Below, one piece after another: positions 16,476-24,144 of a stretch of DNA of 38,485 nt; position 1 is the stretch's first letter, and the number at the start of each line of letters is the position of its first letter. Both the position numbers and the translations under genes were made by a program. Below the pieces are notes generated by a model, which was not told the origin of the DNA, ran no database searches, and saw only the letters and a list, made by a program, of their open reading frames with translations. The stretch covers positions 31,823 to 70,307 of the forward strand of contig PLKM01000025.1 of the NCBI GenBank assembly GCA_003141095.1. The letters are read 5' to 3'. The DNA comes from Acidimicrobiaceae bacterium. Its GTDB lineage: Bacteria > Actinomycetota > Acidimicrobiia > Acidimicrobiales > RAAP-2.

Positions 16476-16978
16476 GAGGCGCGAGGAAGATACGGCGCCC
16501 ACAGCGGATCGGGATCTGGCACGTGGCGCCAGCGCCACCACGGACCGTCAGGCACGCGTGGTTCGAAGTGCATTCGCCACCCAATCTCTTCTAAGAGTCG
16601 ATCTCCCTTTTGCATGTTGTGATGTCGACATGCAGCGACCACATTGGTCCATTCGTGACGCCCTCCGCGGCTACGTGGCACGACGTGATCAATAGTGTCC
16701 GCGTGCTCCAGGCAGTAGGCGCAGCGAAAACTGTCGCGGAGCAAGAGTGAGCGACGAGTGAGAGGAGGCGTACGAACCTTGGTCGGCAACTTCACCATCT
16801 CGTGAAGGCGCACGATCGATGGGATAGAAACGGTCAACTTCGCTGAGCGGCACACTGCCGGTTGATCAGGAGTAACTATTGGCTCGGCACGTCCCGCCAG
16901 CATCAGCACAACTGCTCTGCGTTCGCTCACCAGTTGAAGTGGTTCGAACGTGGCGTTCAGCAGGAGTACTCGACCCAT
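16472..16978 (-). CDS. HNH endonuclease family protein
   Basis: This is a 168-residue protein. The N-terminal part (GRVLLLNATFEPLQLVSERRAV) and the C-terminal HNH domain are those of a widespread actinobacterial and cyanobacterial housekeeping HNH family. The domain shows RCAYCLEHADTIDHVVPRS, then GRHEWTNVVAACRHHNMQKGDR: a CxxC zinc site, the catalytic DH, the central Asn, and a closing His-Asn pair. It is chromosomal and embedded in an operon, not flanked by phage or restriction genes, so it is unlikely to be a homing enzyme; its cellular role is not established. ATG 16978 is chosen because the conserved MGRVLLLNA begins there. It starts 8 bases after the small upstream gene. Confidence 0.88.
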   Translation of the reverse strand: MGRVLLLNATFEPLQLVSERRAVVLMLAGRAEPIVTPDQPAVCRSAKLTVSIPSIVRLHEMVKLPTKVRTPPLTRRSLLLRDSFRCAYCLEHADTIDHVVPRSRGGRHEWTNVVAACRHHNMQKGDRLLEEIGWRMHFEPRVPDGPWWRWRHVPDPDPLWAPYLPRAS

Positions 16979-16986
16979 CGGAAAAA

Positions 16987-17241
16987 CTACCGCCTCACCG
17001 ATTGGCGCAAGGACCATTTCGCCGCGTCCACCATCGCAAACGGACTCGCTTTAGAGCCAGTACTGCCGTTCGCGGTGCTCAGGCGAAAGGCCCAATAGTT
17101 TTGCGGAGGGAGGGGCAGGAACGGGGCGTGTCGCCACCAGCTTTCTCGACGAAGCCGCCAGCCCGCGCGAGAAAGGGGCCACGCACTCAAGGGATGGCGA
17201 GCGAGGTACCGGCCAAGTCCGGGTGACCAGAAATCACTCAC
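16987..17241 (-). CDS. Small conserved-looking protein (84 residues)
   Basis: This short gene starts with GTG at 17241, overlapping the ROK gene stop as GTGA, and ends 8 bases before the HNH gene. It therefore fills the only gap in a tightly packed operon. The protein is basic and tryptophan-rich. The N-terminal half (RYLARHPLSAWPLSRAGWRLR) looks helical. The second half, WWRHAPFLPLPPQNYWAFRL followed by STANG, resembles a pattern I associate with short uncharacterised actinobacterial proteins (WWRxxPFLPLPxxxYxxFRLxTxYG). That resemblance is from memory and unverified. There is no membrane segment, signal peptide or metal site. Packing, start overlap and a non-random composition support a real gene; function is unknown. 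Confidence 0.65.
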   Translation of the reverse strand: MSDFWSPGLGRYLARHPLSAWPLSRAGWRLRRESWWRHAPFLPLPPQNYWAFRLSTANGSTGSKASPFAMVDAAKWSLRQSVRR

Positions 17242-18116
17242 GAGGGCTCTCCTCGCCAGCCCACCAAGGCGGCGCCCAGGATTGGACCATCACCGCCCAG
17301 TCCGGATTTGCGTATCTCCAAATGGGATGAATAGTGCATGGTGGCCACGGCGCGGGCCGCCTTATTCGCGTTTGCAAAGAACTCTTCACCGAAGCCCAGC
17401 GCGACCGATCCCGCGACGTAGCAGCGATTGAAATCGAGCACCGAACTCAGTGTTCCCACCGCACGTCCAACCAACTCCGCGCAACGCAAGCGCACTGCGT
17501 CATCGGCTTCGCTCGCGGGTCGTCCCGTCATGTCCTCAATGGCCCAACCCGATGCTTCTGCTTCGAGGCATCCGTAACTACCGCACGAGCAGAGCCGACC
17601 ACGGGGCACGACATTGAGGTGGCCAATATGGCCAGCGTTACCCGAGTCACCATCCAGCAACCGTCCGTCGATGACCAGCGCACCACCTATTCCGGTCGAA
17701 ACCACCATCGACGCGTACGAGGAGTCTTCAGTAGCGGCGCCAAAAACACCCTCGGCAAGGGCAAGCGCCCGGGCGTCGCCGTCGACGAACACGTCGATGT
17801 GGAGCGCGTCTCGAAGGCGTTGGCGAAGCGGGAAATCGCGCCACACCGAGATGTTGAGTGGCGAGACCGACTCGCCGCTGTCGGTCATCGGCCCGGCGCA
17901 CCCGACGCCAACGAACTCGATATCCCGCTTCTCGCGCAGGCGCGTCAGCAACTCGACAATCGAGTCAAAGAGACGCTCGCGATGATCTCGCACATTGAGG
18001 CGTTCCCGCGCGAGCACGGTCCCGTCGTAATCGACAACTGCAGCCTCGACTTTGGTGCCGCCAATGTCAAGCGCCAGACACGGGGCTGCGTTCTTCGCAA
18101 CCCCGATGCCGATCAT
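17238..18116 (-). CDS. ROK-family sugar kinase
   Basis: This is a 292-residue ROK (repressor, ORF, kinase) protein without an N-terminal DNA-binding domain, so it is a kinase and not a repressor; glucokinase or a related hexokinase is most likely. Motifs are the phosphate-binding DIGGTK (17-22), the catalytic Asp in VDGDARALALAEG (Asp114), STGIGGALVIDG, and the zinc motif GHIGHLNV followed by CSCGSYGCLE (Cys176, 178, 183). The sugar-contacting Glu common in EIGH is His here (HIGH), a variant also seen in other actinobacterial ROK proteins, so the sugar cannot be named. The ATG overlaps the DUF3040 stop (ATGA). Substrate is inferred only at the family level. Confidence 0.88.
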   Translation of the reverse strand: MIGIGVAKNAAPCLALDIGGTKVEAAVVDYDGTVLARERLNVRDHRERLFDSIVELLTRLREKRDIEFVGVGCAGPMTDSGESVSPLNISVWRDFPLRQRLRDALHIDVFVDGDARALALAEGVFGAATEDSSYASMVVSTGIGGALVIDGRLLDGDSGNAGHIGHLNVVPRGRLCSCGSYGCLEAEASGWAIEDMTGRPASEADDAVRLRCAELVGRAVGTLSSVLDFNRCYVAGSVALGFGEEFFANANKAARAVATMHYSSHLEIRKSGLGGDGPILGAALVGWRGEPS

Positions 18117-18499
18117 TCGCTTTTGCGGCGCTGACGCGACAACCAGTCGCGAAGCGAACGGGTCCGTGGACCGTAGTTCGCATGGGCATCATCGCCTTGC
18201 GGCGAACGAGTGATGTCCTGCCACGATGCCCGACCCAAGAGGCGAGCATTTCGTTCAATGACGACGGCTGAAACGAACATCAGCGCGACGCCCACAAGTC
18301 CAAGCAAAGTGGACTGCGAGAAAAAGAGGATCAAAATGAGAAGACCCGCCACAAAACCCGCGACGCCCCAACGGACACGCCGCCCTCCGTGCGAGTACAC
18401 GTTGGTCTCGCGGACGTTCTTCGCGAACCTGGGATCTTGTTTGGAGAGCGACTCTTCAAGTTCAGCCAGAATCTTCTGCTCATGCTCCGAAAGTGGCAT
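18113..18499 (-). CDS. DUF3040 membrane protein
   Basis: This is a 128-residue protein of the actinobacterial DUF3040 family. The N-terminus MPLSEHEQKILAELEESLSK followed by DPRFA is the family hallmark. Two adjacent membrane segments follow at about 47-60 and 64-78 (GVAGFVAGLLILILFF and LLGLVGVALMFVSAVV), then a basic cytoplasmic tail. Its function is unknown; it is often near the dcw cluster in actinobacteria. ATG 18499 has AAGGAG six bases upstream and is preferred over an in-frame upstream start at 18532. It is the first gene of the operon that runs to the lipoate-ligase-like gene. Confidence 0.9.
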   Translation of the reverse strand: MPLSEHEQKILAELEESLSKQDPRFAKNVRETNVYSHGGRRVRWGVAGFVAGLLILILFFSQSTLLGLVGVALMFVSAVVIERNARLLGRASWQDITRSPQGDDAHANYGPRTRSLRDWLSRQRRKSE

Positions 18500-18573
18500 C
18501 GCGTCTCCTTCCGCCTGTTCCTGTTCCTGCATTTATCGTACCGTTTCTCTCGCTACGCGTGGACACGAAAATT

Positions 18574-18579
18574 TATAAT
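18574..18579 (+). promoter_or_regulatory. Possible -10 element for the tyrosine phosphatase gene
   Basis: A perfect TATAAT lies 38 bases before the TTG start of the phosphatase gene in the 118-base gap between two divergent genes. No good -35 is seen 16-18 bases upstream (CGCTAC). The leader would be about 32 bases. This is a candidate only. Confidence 0.35.
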
Positions 18580-18617
18580 CGGCTGATAAGAATGGGTCCA
18601 CTCACCGAAGGGGCGCT

Positions 18618-19121
18618 TTGACCGACCGACCATTTCAAGTAGCCATGATCTGCACCGGCAATATCTGTCGTTCCCCGATGGCTGAGGTTTCTCTTCGTCA
18701 ATTCATTGCTACAGACGAATTCCTAGTCGACCGTGTCGAAATAACCAGTGCGGGAACGGCAAACTGGCACGTGGGGAGCCCGATGGACAGCCGTGCCCGG
18801 GCAGCCCTCGATCGGGCGGGGTTCCGCTCCGAGGGATCCTTGGGCGCCTTCGCCAACCCCAGTTACCTCAATGGTCACGATCTGATCATTGTCATGACAC
18901 GTGAACATCTACACGATGTTCATCAACGTCTGACCAACGGAGCGACCGAAGTCACCATGTTGCGTAACCTGCTCGAACCCGGCTCGAACCTCGACGTCGC
19001 CGACCCTTACTACGGTGGCGACCTCGACTTCGACGAGTGCCTCGATGTCCTTACAAGAGCGGGTCGACGTTTGACATCGGAACTTCGTCGGCGATTGGGT
19101 GAAGACTCTCACGGAGCTTGA
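18618..19121 (+). CDS. Low-molecular-weight protein-tyrosine phosphatase
   Basis: This is a 167-residue LMW-PTP, close to the usual 150-165. The P-loop ICTGNICRSPMAE holds the nucleophile Cys12 and Arg18 (CX5RS), and the general-acid loop is ADPYYGG with Asp129. These enzymes dephosphorylate phosphotyrosine proteins; bacterial members often reverse tyrosine kinases that control polysaccharide export, but no kinase is visible here. The start is TTG at 18618, preceded by AAGGGG; no ATG lies before the P-loop. Its last 71 bases overlap the end of the convergent transporter gene. Arsenate reductases share the fold but use a different set of C-terminal cysteines, absent here. Confidence 0.92.
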   Translation: MTDRPFQVAMICTGNICRSPMAEVSLRQFIATDEFLVDRVEITSAGTANWHVGSPMDSRARAALDRAGFRSEGSLGAFANPSYLNGHDLIIVMTREHLHDVHQRLTNGATEVTMLRNLLEPGSNLDVADPYYGGDLDFDECLDVLTRAGRRLTSELRRRLGEDSHGA

Positions 19122-20607
19122 GCTCGGGCAAGGTGAGTGAAAGGACCACCGCGAGCACGCCCACCGGGACCGCCCAAATATAGATGACCTGAATACTGCC
19201 GGCCAGTGCGTGGATGACGACCTTGAACAAGCCCTCCGGAAGGCTTTTCAGCTTCTGCGGCGTCAGCTGCGACACGGAGAACTTGCTCTTCGCATAGATC
19301 GTTCCCTTGAGGCCCGCCGACAACCTGTGAGGAATTTCGTTGGCGAACAGTGCGCCAAAGACCGCCGTCCCAAATGATCCGCCAATTGAACGAAAGAAGT
19401 TGGCTCCCGCGGTGGCCGCCCCCACGTCCTCATGGTTCACCGAGTTTTGGACCGCGGTGACCAGAATCTGCATGACGAGTCCAATTCCAGTCCCCAGCAC
19501 GAACATGTAAAAGCCCATCAAGACGAGCGATGACGTCGAACTAATCGTCCCCAACAAAGCGAGACCGATCGTCATGACCGCCGTTCCAATGATGGGAAAA
19601 GGTCGATACTTCCATCCTTTCGACACGAGTTGGCCCGTGATGATCGACGCCGCGAACAGCCCGACCATCATCGGAAGCAGTCGAAGGCCCGAGTTTGTGG
19701 GAGTAGTGCCGCGAACATCTTGGAAGTACAACGGCAAAAAGGTCATGGCGCCGAACATGGCGAATCCGACGACGAATCCGATCGCCGACGCCGAGGTGAA
19801 CACGCGGTTTGCGAAGAGACGTGGCGCAAGAATCGGCTCAGACGAGCGACGTTCGATCGTCACGAAGAACGCGGTGAACAGCAGGCCGCCGAACAACAGC
19901 ACGAGTGATTTGCCGGACAGCCACGCGAACTCGGTCCCACCGAGTGAAGTGAAGAGAATCAACCCCGACGCGGCGATGGTCAATGTGAGGATGCCCGCGT
20001 AGTCAATGACGTGTTGAACACGTACGCCCGCGTTGGGCAACGCCGCCGCCGTGACGATCAGGGCCACTATCCCAAAGGGGACATTGACGAAGAAGATCCA
20101 GCGCCACGACCAGTACTCAACAATGAATCCACCTAGCAAAGGCCCGATGACCGTTGCAGCGCCGAAGACGGCGCCGAAGAATCCCGCGTAACGTCCGCGC
20201 TCTCGCGGCGGCACGATGTCGGCAATCACGGCCTGCGACCCGACCATCAGACCGCCACCACCGAGACCCTGCACGGCACGAAAGAGAATGAGCGCCAGCA
20301 TGCTGTGGGCTATTCCGCACAACATGCTGCCTATTAGGAAGATCACTATCGCGGCCTGGAAGTAGATCTTGCGGCCGTGAAGGTCGCCGAGCTTCCCCCA
20401 GAGCGGTGTGCTCACGGTTGACGAGAGCAGATAGGCAACCACGACCCAGCTCAAGTGGCTAGCCCCGTGAAGGTCACCCACTATTGTCGGCAGCGCCGTG
20501 GCCACAATCGTGCTGTCGAGGGCCGCGAGCAACATGCCGAGCATCAACGCGCCAAAGACAAAGTACAGCTCGCGCTTGGGCATCGCACCCGTCAATTGAT
20601 CGCTCAT
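19051..20607 (-). CDS. DHA2-family MFS drug exporter (EmrB/QacA type)
   Basis: This is a 518-residue transporter with 14 predicted membrane segments. Visible motifs are LLAALDSTIVATALPTI in helix 1 (motif D1), motif A in the first cytoplasmic loop (GKLGDLHGRKIYFQ), LFRAVQGLGGGGLM (motif B), and GPLLGGFIVEYWSWRWIFFVNVPFG (motif C and beyond). DHA2 proteins are proton-driven exporters of drugs or metabolites. ATG 20607 has AGAGG six bases upstream; the frame runs open upstream but without similarity. The 3' end overlaps the convergent phosphatase gene by 71 bases, covering the last 23 residues (ADEVPMSNVDPLL tail). Substrate is unknown. Confidence 0.92.
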   Translation of the reverse strand: MSDQLTGAMPKRELYFVFGALMLGMLLAALDSTIVATALPTIVGDLHGASHLSWVVVAYLLSSTVSTPLWGKLGDLHGRKIYFQAAIVIFLIGSMLCGIAHSMLALILFRAVQGLGGGGLMVGSQAVIADIVPPRERGRYAGFFGAVFGAATVIGPLLGGFIVEYWSWRWIFFVNVPFGIVALIVTAAALPNAGVRVQHVIDYAGILTLTIAASGLILFTSLGGTEFAWLSGKSLVLLFGGLLFTAFFVTIERRSSEPILAPRLFANRVFTSASAIGFVVGFAMFGAMTFLPLYFQDVRGTTPTNSGLRLLPMMVGLFAASIITGQLVSKGWKYRPFPIIGTAVMTIGLALLGTISSTSSLVLMGFYMFVLGTGIGLVMQILVTAVQNSVNHEDVGAATAGANFFRSIGGSFGTAVFGALFANEIPHRLSAGLKGTIYAKSKFSVSQLTPQKLKSLPEGLFKVVIHALAGSIQVIYIWAVPVGVLAVVLSLTLPELKLRESLHPIADEVPMSNVDPLL

Positions 20608-20711
20608 GGAAGACCTCTCGTCGTATTTTCGCCGGGCGCCCAGACCCATCGTGACGTCCAGACTAATGGAGGGTCCGGGAAGGGCCACGTTCTTCGGTAA
20701 CCTTTGCCGCC

Positions 20712-21869
20712 ATGGCGCGCACATTGACTTCTCGCGTTCGGCGCGCCCTCGACCATGACGTCAGCGCGACCGTGTCCATTGGAACCGGAGTCCTCGCAGC
20801 CCTGGCATGGTCGGCGGTCGGTGCCTCAAGCTATCAGCGAATTATCGACACCGCATCGCGAAACCACCTACTTCGCGAAACCTCCATTGACTCCATCCAC
20901 TCGTTCGTGGTTAACGCAATGATGACCATCTTCTTCTTTGCGATCGGTCTCGAGCTCTCACGAGAGTTGCGATCTGGCGCCCTTACCAAGGCGTCACTCG
21001 CGGTACCTCCGGTACTTGGCGCGCTCGGCGGGATGCTGGTGACGGCCCTGCTGTCCTTGATAATCGGCCTAGCGACGCACTCGAGTGCGCTGCGACGTGG
21101 CTGGGGCGTACCGATGGCCACCGACATCGCCCTAACTCTCGGCGTGCTCGCCCTCGCTGGTCGGCGGCTGCCTTCGCAGATTCGAGTGTTCCTGATCACG
21201 CTGGCGGTCGCAGATGACGCCTTCAGCATCATTATTTTGGCGCTCACCGGAGCAACCAACGTTAGGCTCACCGGACTTGTTGCACTTTGCTTGACGGTCG
21301 GTCTGGGAATTTGGATCTCGAAGAGCACCAAGCAGATTGGTTGGAATCTGGTGCTACTCGCAGTGCTCTGGGCCTGCTTTGTCTGGGCCAACGTCGAACC
21401 CCCACTCGCGGGCGTGATCGGCGGCCTATTGATCTCCTTTGGAAGCAGATCCGCGCTTCACCTGGAGCGTTCAATGAGGCGGTGGTCGACTGGCCTGGTG
21501 CTTCCGCTCTTCGCGCTTGTTTCGTGTGGAATTCGCTGGGGCCAACTTTCATTTCACTCGGGCACGCTGACTATCGTCCTCGCACTCATCGTGATACGAA
21601 TTCTCGGCAAGGTGGTCGGCATCTCTGGAGGCGTCGGCGTCGCTCGCCTGATTCGATTCCCATTGCACATGTCAATCACGTGGCGACTGCTGGCGAGTGT
21701 TTCAGTCCTCTGTGCCACTGGCTTCACCGTGCCCTTGCTCTTCGCGGGTGCACTTTTCGGAGCGCGGAGTGCAACTTATGGCGCCATCACAATGGGCCTC
21801 GTTGCAGCGTCGCTCGTCGCCATCGTGCTCGGCGTACTGCTGTTGCGACTGCAAACACGCGCCTCGTAG
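20712..21869 (+). CDS. nhaA: Na+/H+ antiporter NhaA
   Basis: This is a 385-residue NhaA-type antiporter that exchanges Na+ (or Li+) for protons, used in pH and sodium homeostasis. There are about 11-12 membrane segments. Family signatures are FFFAIGLELSRELRSG, the discontinuous-helix region GWGVPMATDIALTLGVLALAG, and the ion-binding double Asp in ITLAVADDAFSIII (the Asp163/Asp164 pair of E. coli). The C-terminal GFTVPLLFAGALF is also typical. ATG 20712 lies in a 105-base divergent gap with the MFS exporter; its ribosome site is weak. It is slightly shorter than many actinobacterial homologues, which may carry a fused thioredoxin-like domain absent here. Confidence 0.93.
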   Translation: MARTLTSRVRRALDHDVSATVSIGTGVLAALAWSAVGASSYQRIIDTASRNHLLRETSIDSIHSFVVNAMMTIFFFAIGLELSRELRSGALTKASLAVPPVLGALGGMLVTALLSLIIGLATHSSALRRGWGVPMATDIALTLGVLALAGRRLPSQIRVFLITLAVADDAFSIIILALTGATNVRLTGLVALCLTVGLGIWISKSTKQIGWNLVLLAVLWACFVWANVEPPLAGVIGGLLISFGSRSALHLERSMRRWSTGLVLPLFALVSCGIRWGQLSFHSGTLTIVLALIVIRILGKVVGISGGVGVARLIRFPLHMSITWRLLASVSVLCATGFTVPLLFAGALFGARSATYGAITMGLVAASLVAIVLGVLLLRLQTRAS

Positions 21870-21942
21870 GTGTGTCGAATGGAGACAACGAAGATGAGAT
21901 CCACCGGGTTCTCGAAGACTGACTCCGTGGTGACGCTGTTCT

Positions 21943-21959
21943 TCCGAGGGTTGCTCGGA
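21943..21959. terminator. Possible weak hairpin between convergent genes
   Basis: TCCGAG, loop GGTTG, CTCGGA forms a perfect six-pair stem in the 127-base gap between the convergent nhaA and msrA ends. There is no T-run on either side, so rho-independent termination is doubtful. Confidence 0.25.
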
Positions 21960-21996
21960 CTACACGTCCCGTCGTCCTACGATTCGAACCTTCGCG

Positions 21997-22638
21997 CTAG
22001 TTGAGGTTGGGACCAATCGGGCAGCTGACGCCGGTGCCACCCAGCCCGCAGTAGCCGTTGGGGTTCGCCACCAAGTACTGCTGGTGGTACTCCTCCGCCA
22101 TGTAGAACGGCCCCGCAGAGGTTATCTCGGTGGTGATGGGACCGTAGCCCGCCGCACGAAGAGCTACGGCGTACGCCTCGGTCAATTTTCGAGCAATCGC
22201 TTCCTGGCACTCGCCGACAAAATAGATGGCACTTCGGTACTGCGTGCCAACATCGTTACCCTGGCGAAATCCTTGTGTCGGATCGTGACTTTCGTAGAAG
22301 CAGTTGATGACGTCTGCATAACTCACGACCTTGGGGTCGAAAACTACCTTCACGACTTCGGCGTGACCCGTCATACCGGTGCACACCTCTTCATAGGAAG
22401 GGTTCGGCGTGAAGCCGCCCTGGTAACCGACGCTCGTCGAGAGCACGCCGGGGAGTTGGAAGAACTTGCGTTCCGCCCCCCAAAAACAGCCCATGGCCAC
22501 GTACGCTGTCTCGCTGCCTAGCGGCGCGGGCTCGAGCATTGAAGTGCCCAGTGCGAGGTGGGGCCGATCGACGACGATCTCATTGGAGCGACCTCGTAGA
22601 GCCTTGTCTGGAGCGACCATCTCTGACTTTGAAAACAT
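21997..22638 (-). CDS. msrA: Peptide methionine (S)-S-oxide reductase MsrA
   Basis: This is a 213-residue MsrA that repairs oxidised methionine. The catalytic GCFWG motif (Cys51) is followed by family blocks [55 protein letters not shown] and the closing [25 protein letters not shown], which supplies the resolving cysteines. The N-terminal 45 residues resemble the E. coli-type long MsrA extension. No MsrB domain is fused and none lies nearby. The start at 22638 lacks a clear ribosome site; a later Met such as residue 7 is possible. It is divergent from a Fur-family gene only 53 bases away, which suggests shared oxidative or metal control. Confidence 0.95.
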   Translation of the reverse strand: MFSKSEMVAPDKALRGRSNEIVVDRPHLALGTSMLEPAPLGSETAYVAMGCFWGAERKFFQLPGVLSTSVGYQGGFTPNPSYEEVCTGMTGHAEVVKVVFDPKVVSYADVINCFYESHDPTQGFRQGNDVGTQYRSAIYFVGECQEAIARKLTEAYAVALRAAGYGPITTEITSAGPFYMAEEYHQQYLVANPNGYCGLGGTGVSCPIGPNLN

Positions 22639-22691
22639 AATTGGAGACTAAAGGCTGAAGCCCGACCGTCGCACGGCCCTATTCTCTTGCT

Positions 22692-23141
22692 ATGCCAGAG
22701 CAGGAAAACACGGTGGAAGGGATCTTCTCGACCATTCGCGGCGCTTCGAAACGGGTGACCGTCGCCAAACGAACGGTGGCTGAGGTCTTGGTCAACGCCA
22801 AAGGCCATCTCACTGCTGAAGCCATCACGAACTCCGTGCAGCGACTCGAGCCTGAGGTCAGTCCGTCGACCGTGTACCGGATCCTCGAGGAGTTCGAGGA
22901 GTTGAAGATCGTCGTGCACGCCCATCTGGGCCAGGCGGCGGCGGTGTACCACCTCGCCGGGGTCGTGCACGGACACTTGACCTGCGAAACCTGCAAGCGG
23001 ACCTTCGAAATTCCCGCAGTTCATTTCGACGAACTCAGCAAGGACCTCCAGAAGGTCTTTGGCTTTCAACTGGATCGGCACCACGTGGCCCTCTCGGGGA
23101 CCTGCGCGGCGTGCCAGGCCAACGTGCGTAAAATACTTTGA
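22692..23141 (+). CDS. Fur-family metal/peroxide-responsive repressor
   Basis: This is a 149-residue Fur-superfamily regulator. The N-terminal winged helix (KRTVAEVLVNAKGHLTAEAI and SPSTVYRILEEFEEL) recognises DNA. The C-terminal dimerisation domain has the regulatory metal ligands VVHGHLTCETC and LDRHHVAL, and a structural zinc site of two CxxC pairs (CETC and CAAC). Sequence alone does not separate Fur, Zur and PerR. Divergence from msrA across 53 bases favours, but does not prove, a peroxide or redox role. I saw no classical TTATAAT-type Fur box in the gap. ATG 22692 gives a normal-length protein. Confidence 0.88.
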   Translation: MPEQENTVEGIFSTIRGASKRVTVAKRTVAEVLVNAKGHLTAEAITNSVQRLEPEVSPSTVYRILEEFEELKIVVHAHLGQAAAVYHLAGVVHGHLTCETCKRTFEIPAVHFDELSKDLQKVFGFQLDRHHVALSGTCAACQANVRKIL

Positions 23142-23220
23142 AATTCGCACTCTTAGTGAGTTCTTACAAGGTCCAACTCAACGACGCAGAGGCGTTCGAT
23201 AGTGTCGTGTTGAGACGATC

Positions 23221-24144
23221 ATGCTAAAAATCGACCACCTAACCAAGCATTACCACGACGTCGTTGCCGTTGATGATCTCGACTTCGAGGTGAAGCCGGG
23301 CGTCGTCACCGGATTCCTCGGACCCAATGGTTCGGGTAAATCCACCACCATGCGGGTAATCCTCGGACTCGACCATCCGACCAAAGGTCGAGCCACAATA
23401 AACGGCCAGAACTACGCCGACCTGAAATCGCCGCTTCGCGAGGTGGGGGCTCTGCTCGACGCGAAGGCCGTTCACCCCGGGCGCACGGCTCGAAACCATT
23501 TGCGGGCCCTCGCCGCGTCGAACCAGATAAAGAAGTCACGAGTCGACGAGGTCCTCGAGTTTGCGGGTATCAGTTCGGTCGCGAACAAGAAAGTGGGCGG
23601 ATTCTCTCTCGGGATGAGCCAGCGCCTCGGCATCGCTGGCGCCCTGCTCGGCGACCCCGGAGTCCTGCTCTTTGACGAACCGGTCAACGGACTTGACCCC
23701 GAAGGTATCAGGTGGATACGCGAATTCTTCCGGTCCCTGGCTAAAGAAGGCCGTACCGTCTTTGTGAGTTCGCACCTGATGAGCGAAATGGCGGTCAGCG
23801 CCGACCAGATCATCGTGATTGGCCGCGGCCGATTCATTACGCAAGGATCAGTGGACGACCTCACCGCCACCGCCAAAGGAACGGTGTTCGTGCGCGCTTC
23901 TGACACCCAGAAATTGACCGCCTTGGTGCAGACACATGAGGGCACGGTCCAGGAAATCAACGACAAGGGCCTCACCATTGGCGGGATGACGTCGGATCAA
24001 ATTGGCGAGGTGGCCTTCAATGGAGGAATCACAATTCTCGAACTGACTCCGCAGCGAGCCTCGCTCGAAGAGGTCTTCATGGACCTTACCGCCGATTCCG
24101 TTGAATACGGTTCGACGACACTTGGAGTGGCACATCATGAGTAA
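23221..24144 (+). CDS. ABC exporter, ATP-binding subunit
   Basis: This is a 307-residue ATPase of the multidrug/antibiotic export (CcmA, DrrA-like) group. Walker A is GPNGSGKST (34-42), the signature is FSLGMSQR (one change from LSGGQ), Walker B is LLFDEPVNGLDP, and the H-loop is VSSHLMSE. The C-terminal extension of about 85 residues is the small beta domain typical of DrrA-type exporters. Its stop overlaps the start of the membrane subunit by 8 bases. The LSLGMxQR signature is common in actinobacterial exporters linked to bacitracin or lantibiotic resistance, but no resistance determinant or sensor is nearby. Confidence 0.92.
   Translation: MLKIDHLTKHYHDVVAVDDLDFEVKPGVVTGFLGPNGSGKSTTMRVILGLDHPTKGRATINGQNYADLKSPLREVGALLDAKAVHPGRTARNHLRALAASNQIKKSRVDEVLEFAGISSVANKKVGGFSLGMSQRLGIAGALLGDPGVLLFDEPVNGLDPEGIRWIREFFRSLAKEGRTVFVSSHLMSEMAVSADQIIVIGRGRFITQGSVDDLTATAKGTVFVRASDTQKLTALVQTHEGTVQEINDKGLTIGGMTSDQIGEVAFNGGITILELTPQRASLEEVFMDLTADSVEYGSTTLGVAHHE

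Noticed and set aside
16472..16978. HNH endonuclease as part of a restriction or phage module
   Set aside because: It is embedded in a housekeeping operon, with no methylase, terminase or portal gene nearby.
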